Source of the DNA: a bacterium 1xD8-48
GTDB lineage: Bacteria > Bacillota > Clostridia > Lachnospirales > Lachnospiraceae
Length of the DNA stretch: 64,000 nucleotides
Direction: 5' to 3'
NCBI GenBank assembly: GCA_009917455.1
Contig: QZDS01000010.1
Location: forward strand, 61,433 to 125,432
Shown: positions 63,464 through 64,000 of the stretch, one piece after another
Layout: each line of letters opens with the position of its first letter
How positions within the stretch are numbered: position 1 is the stretch's first letter
Notes under the pieces: model-generated
Told to the model about the DNA's origin: nothing
The model's database searches: none
What the model saw: only the letters and a program-made list of their open reading frames with translations
Translations under genes and position numbers: made by a program

Positions 63464-64000
63464 TTATGCGGTCACCATTCCGCTTTGTTTCAGAATTACA
63501 ATGACTGTTTCCATTTCATCTGTGAGTCTGTGAAGCGAACGATTAACATTTCGCTCAAAAATCTTCATATCCAATTGTAAATCTTCAAGCTTCTTTGAAA
63601 AATGGTTTTGCCTGAACTCCAGGACATTTAATCTGCAGTCCACTTTATCCAGCCTTCCATCAATACCGTCGAGCCGCGTATCGACTTTATCCAGCCTTCC
63701 ATCAATACCGTCGAGCCGCGTATCGACTTTATCCAGCCTTCCATCAATACCGTCGAGCCGCGTATCGACTTTATCCAGTCTTTCATCAATACCGTCGAGC
63801 CGTGTATCGACTTTATCCAGTCTTTCATCAATACCGTCGAGCCGTGTATCGACTTTATCCAGTCTTTCATCAATACCGTCGAGCCGTGTATCGACTTTAT
63901 CCAGTCTTTCATCAATACCGTCGAGCCGTGTATCGACTTTATCCAGTCTTTCATCAATACCGTCGAGCCGCGTATCGACTTTATCCAGTCTTTCATCAAT
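63464..64000 (-). CDS. Coiled-coil protein built from a 14-residue repeat, 5' end outside window
   Basis: The minus strand is open from the right edge to TAA at 63464-63466 (179 codons visible; start beyond the window). The N-terminal visible part is a tandem of IDERLDKVDTRLDG, i.e. two heptads with I, L, V, L at core positions, giving a near-ideal coiled coil. The nearest units to the C-terminus read IDGRLDK instead. The C-terminal 60 residues (FRQNHFSKKLEDLQLDMKIF, then ETVIVILKQSGMVTA) are also helical. No function can be assigned; oligomerising rod or tail-fibre-like structures are possible. A strong terminator follows. Confidence 0.85.
   Translation of the reverse strand: MDERLDKVDTRLDGIDERLDKVDTRLDGIDERLDKVDTRLDGIDERLDKVDTRLDGIDERLDKVDTRLDGIDERLDKVDTRLDGIDGRLDKVDTRLDGIDGRLDKVDTRLDGIDGRLDKVDCRLNVLEFRQNHFSKKLEDLQLDMKIFERNVNRSLHRLTDEMETVIVILKQSGMVTA
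63661..64000. repeat. 42-bp tandem repeat (eight full units visible)
   Basis: Units begin CAATACCGTCGAGCCG every 42 nt at 63661, 63703, 63745, 63787, 63829, 63871, 63913 and 63955, with a ninth starting at 63997. They differ only at a few sites (CGCG or CGTG; CCTTCC or CTTTCA). The array continues out of the window. Confidence 0.95.

Noticed and set aside
63628..63999. Minus-strand frame reading MKDWIKSI-type repeats
   Set aside because: It is another frame of the 42-bp repeat. The frame giving IDERLDKVDTRLDG continues into a unique C-terminal helix with its own stop and terminator, which is the better coding choice.
63661..64000. CRISPR array
   Set aside because: Units are contiguous 42-bp repeats with no variable spacers, and they encode a coiled coil; no cas genes are present.

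Overview
The window looks like chromosomal DNA from a Gram-positive anaerobe of the Lachnospiraceae (Clostridia). The basis is the gene order rho-rpmE-DUF1385-prmC-prfA, AddAB recombination, ECF-type vitamin uptake, strong AGGAGG ribosome binding sites, TTGACA/TATAAT-type promoters, moderate GC content and giant repeat-rich surface proteins. The family call is inference from gene style; no species is claimed.

Layout. 1-6012: 3' part of addB and complete addA. 6075-9180: an ECF transporter (S component, double-ATPase, EcfT). 9187-9671: a frameshifted AAA-ATPase-like remnant and a tRNA-Ala(GGC) on the minus strand. 9672-11878: two unrecognised proteins, one with LysM. 12185-13807 (-): an HTH-XRE/aminotransferase fusion. 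14179-21255: a four-gene operon of unknown function (very large helical-repeat protein, Hsp70/actin-fold protein, TPR-like protein, coiled-coil membrane protein). 21383-25228: purC, purB and a PurF-like gene, with two homologous structured elements in the gaps before purB and purF. 25467-30270: rho, rpmE, DUF1385, prmC, prfA. 30406-35760 (-): a type IV pilus-like locus (PilT-like ATPase, PilC/GspF, four small pilin-like or membrane proteins, transglutaminase lipoprotein), with signal peptidase I divergent from it. 36627-38719 (-): ECF sigma factor, its membrane partner and a degenerate GGDEF protein. 38970-50305: a 3558-residue surface protein with twelve DUF11-like repeats, followed by two tiny membrane proteins resembling its C-terminal tail. 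50668-51972: an Rpn/PD-(D/E)XK transposase-family gene with a multi-helix leader and a broken tandem partial copy. 51968-57260: membrane XRE regulator, an Asp-box protein plus metalloprotease pair, and two decaying genes (LacI regulator, MATE transporter). 57402-63183: purA, queH, argS and an ABC-class ATPase. 63246-64000: tRNA-Gly(CCC) and a coiled-coil gene built from a 42-bp repeat, cut by the window end.

The most promising leads are: (i) the paired structured elements in the purine operon, whose outer stems differ in sequence yet both pair perfectly; (ii) the uncharacterised Hsp70-like operon; (iii) the PurF-like enzyme without its catalytic cysteine; (iv) the XRE-aminotransferase gene with a well-formed internal start; (v) the giant adhesin with matching small membrane proteins. 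Family names come from memory of sequence motifs; no database search was run.
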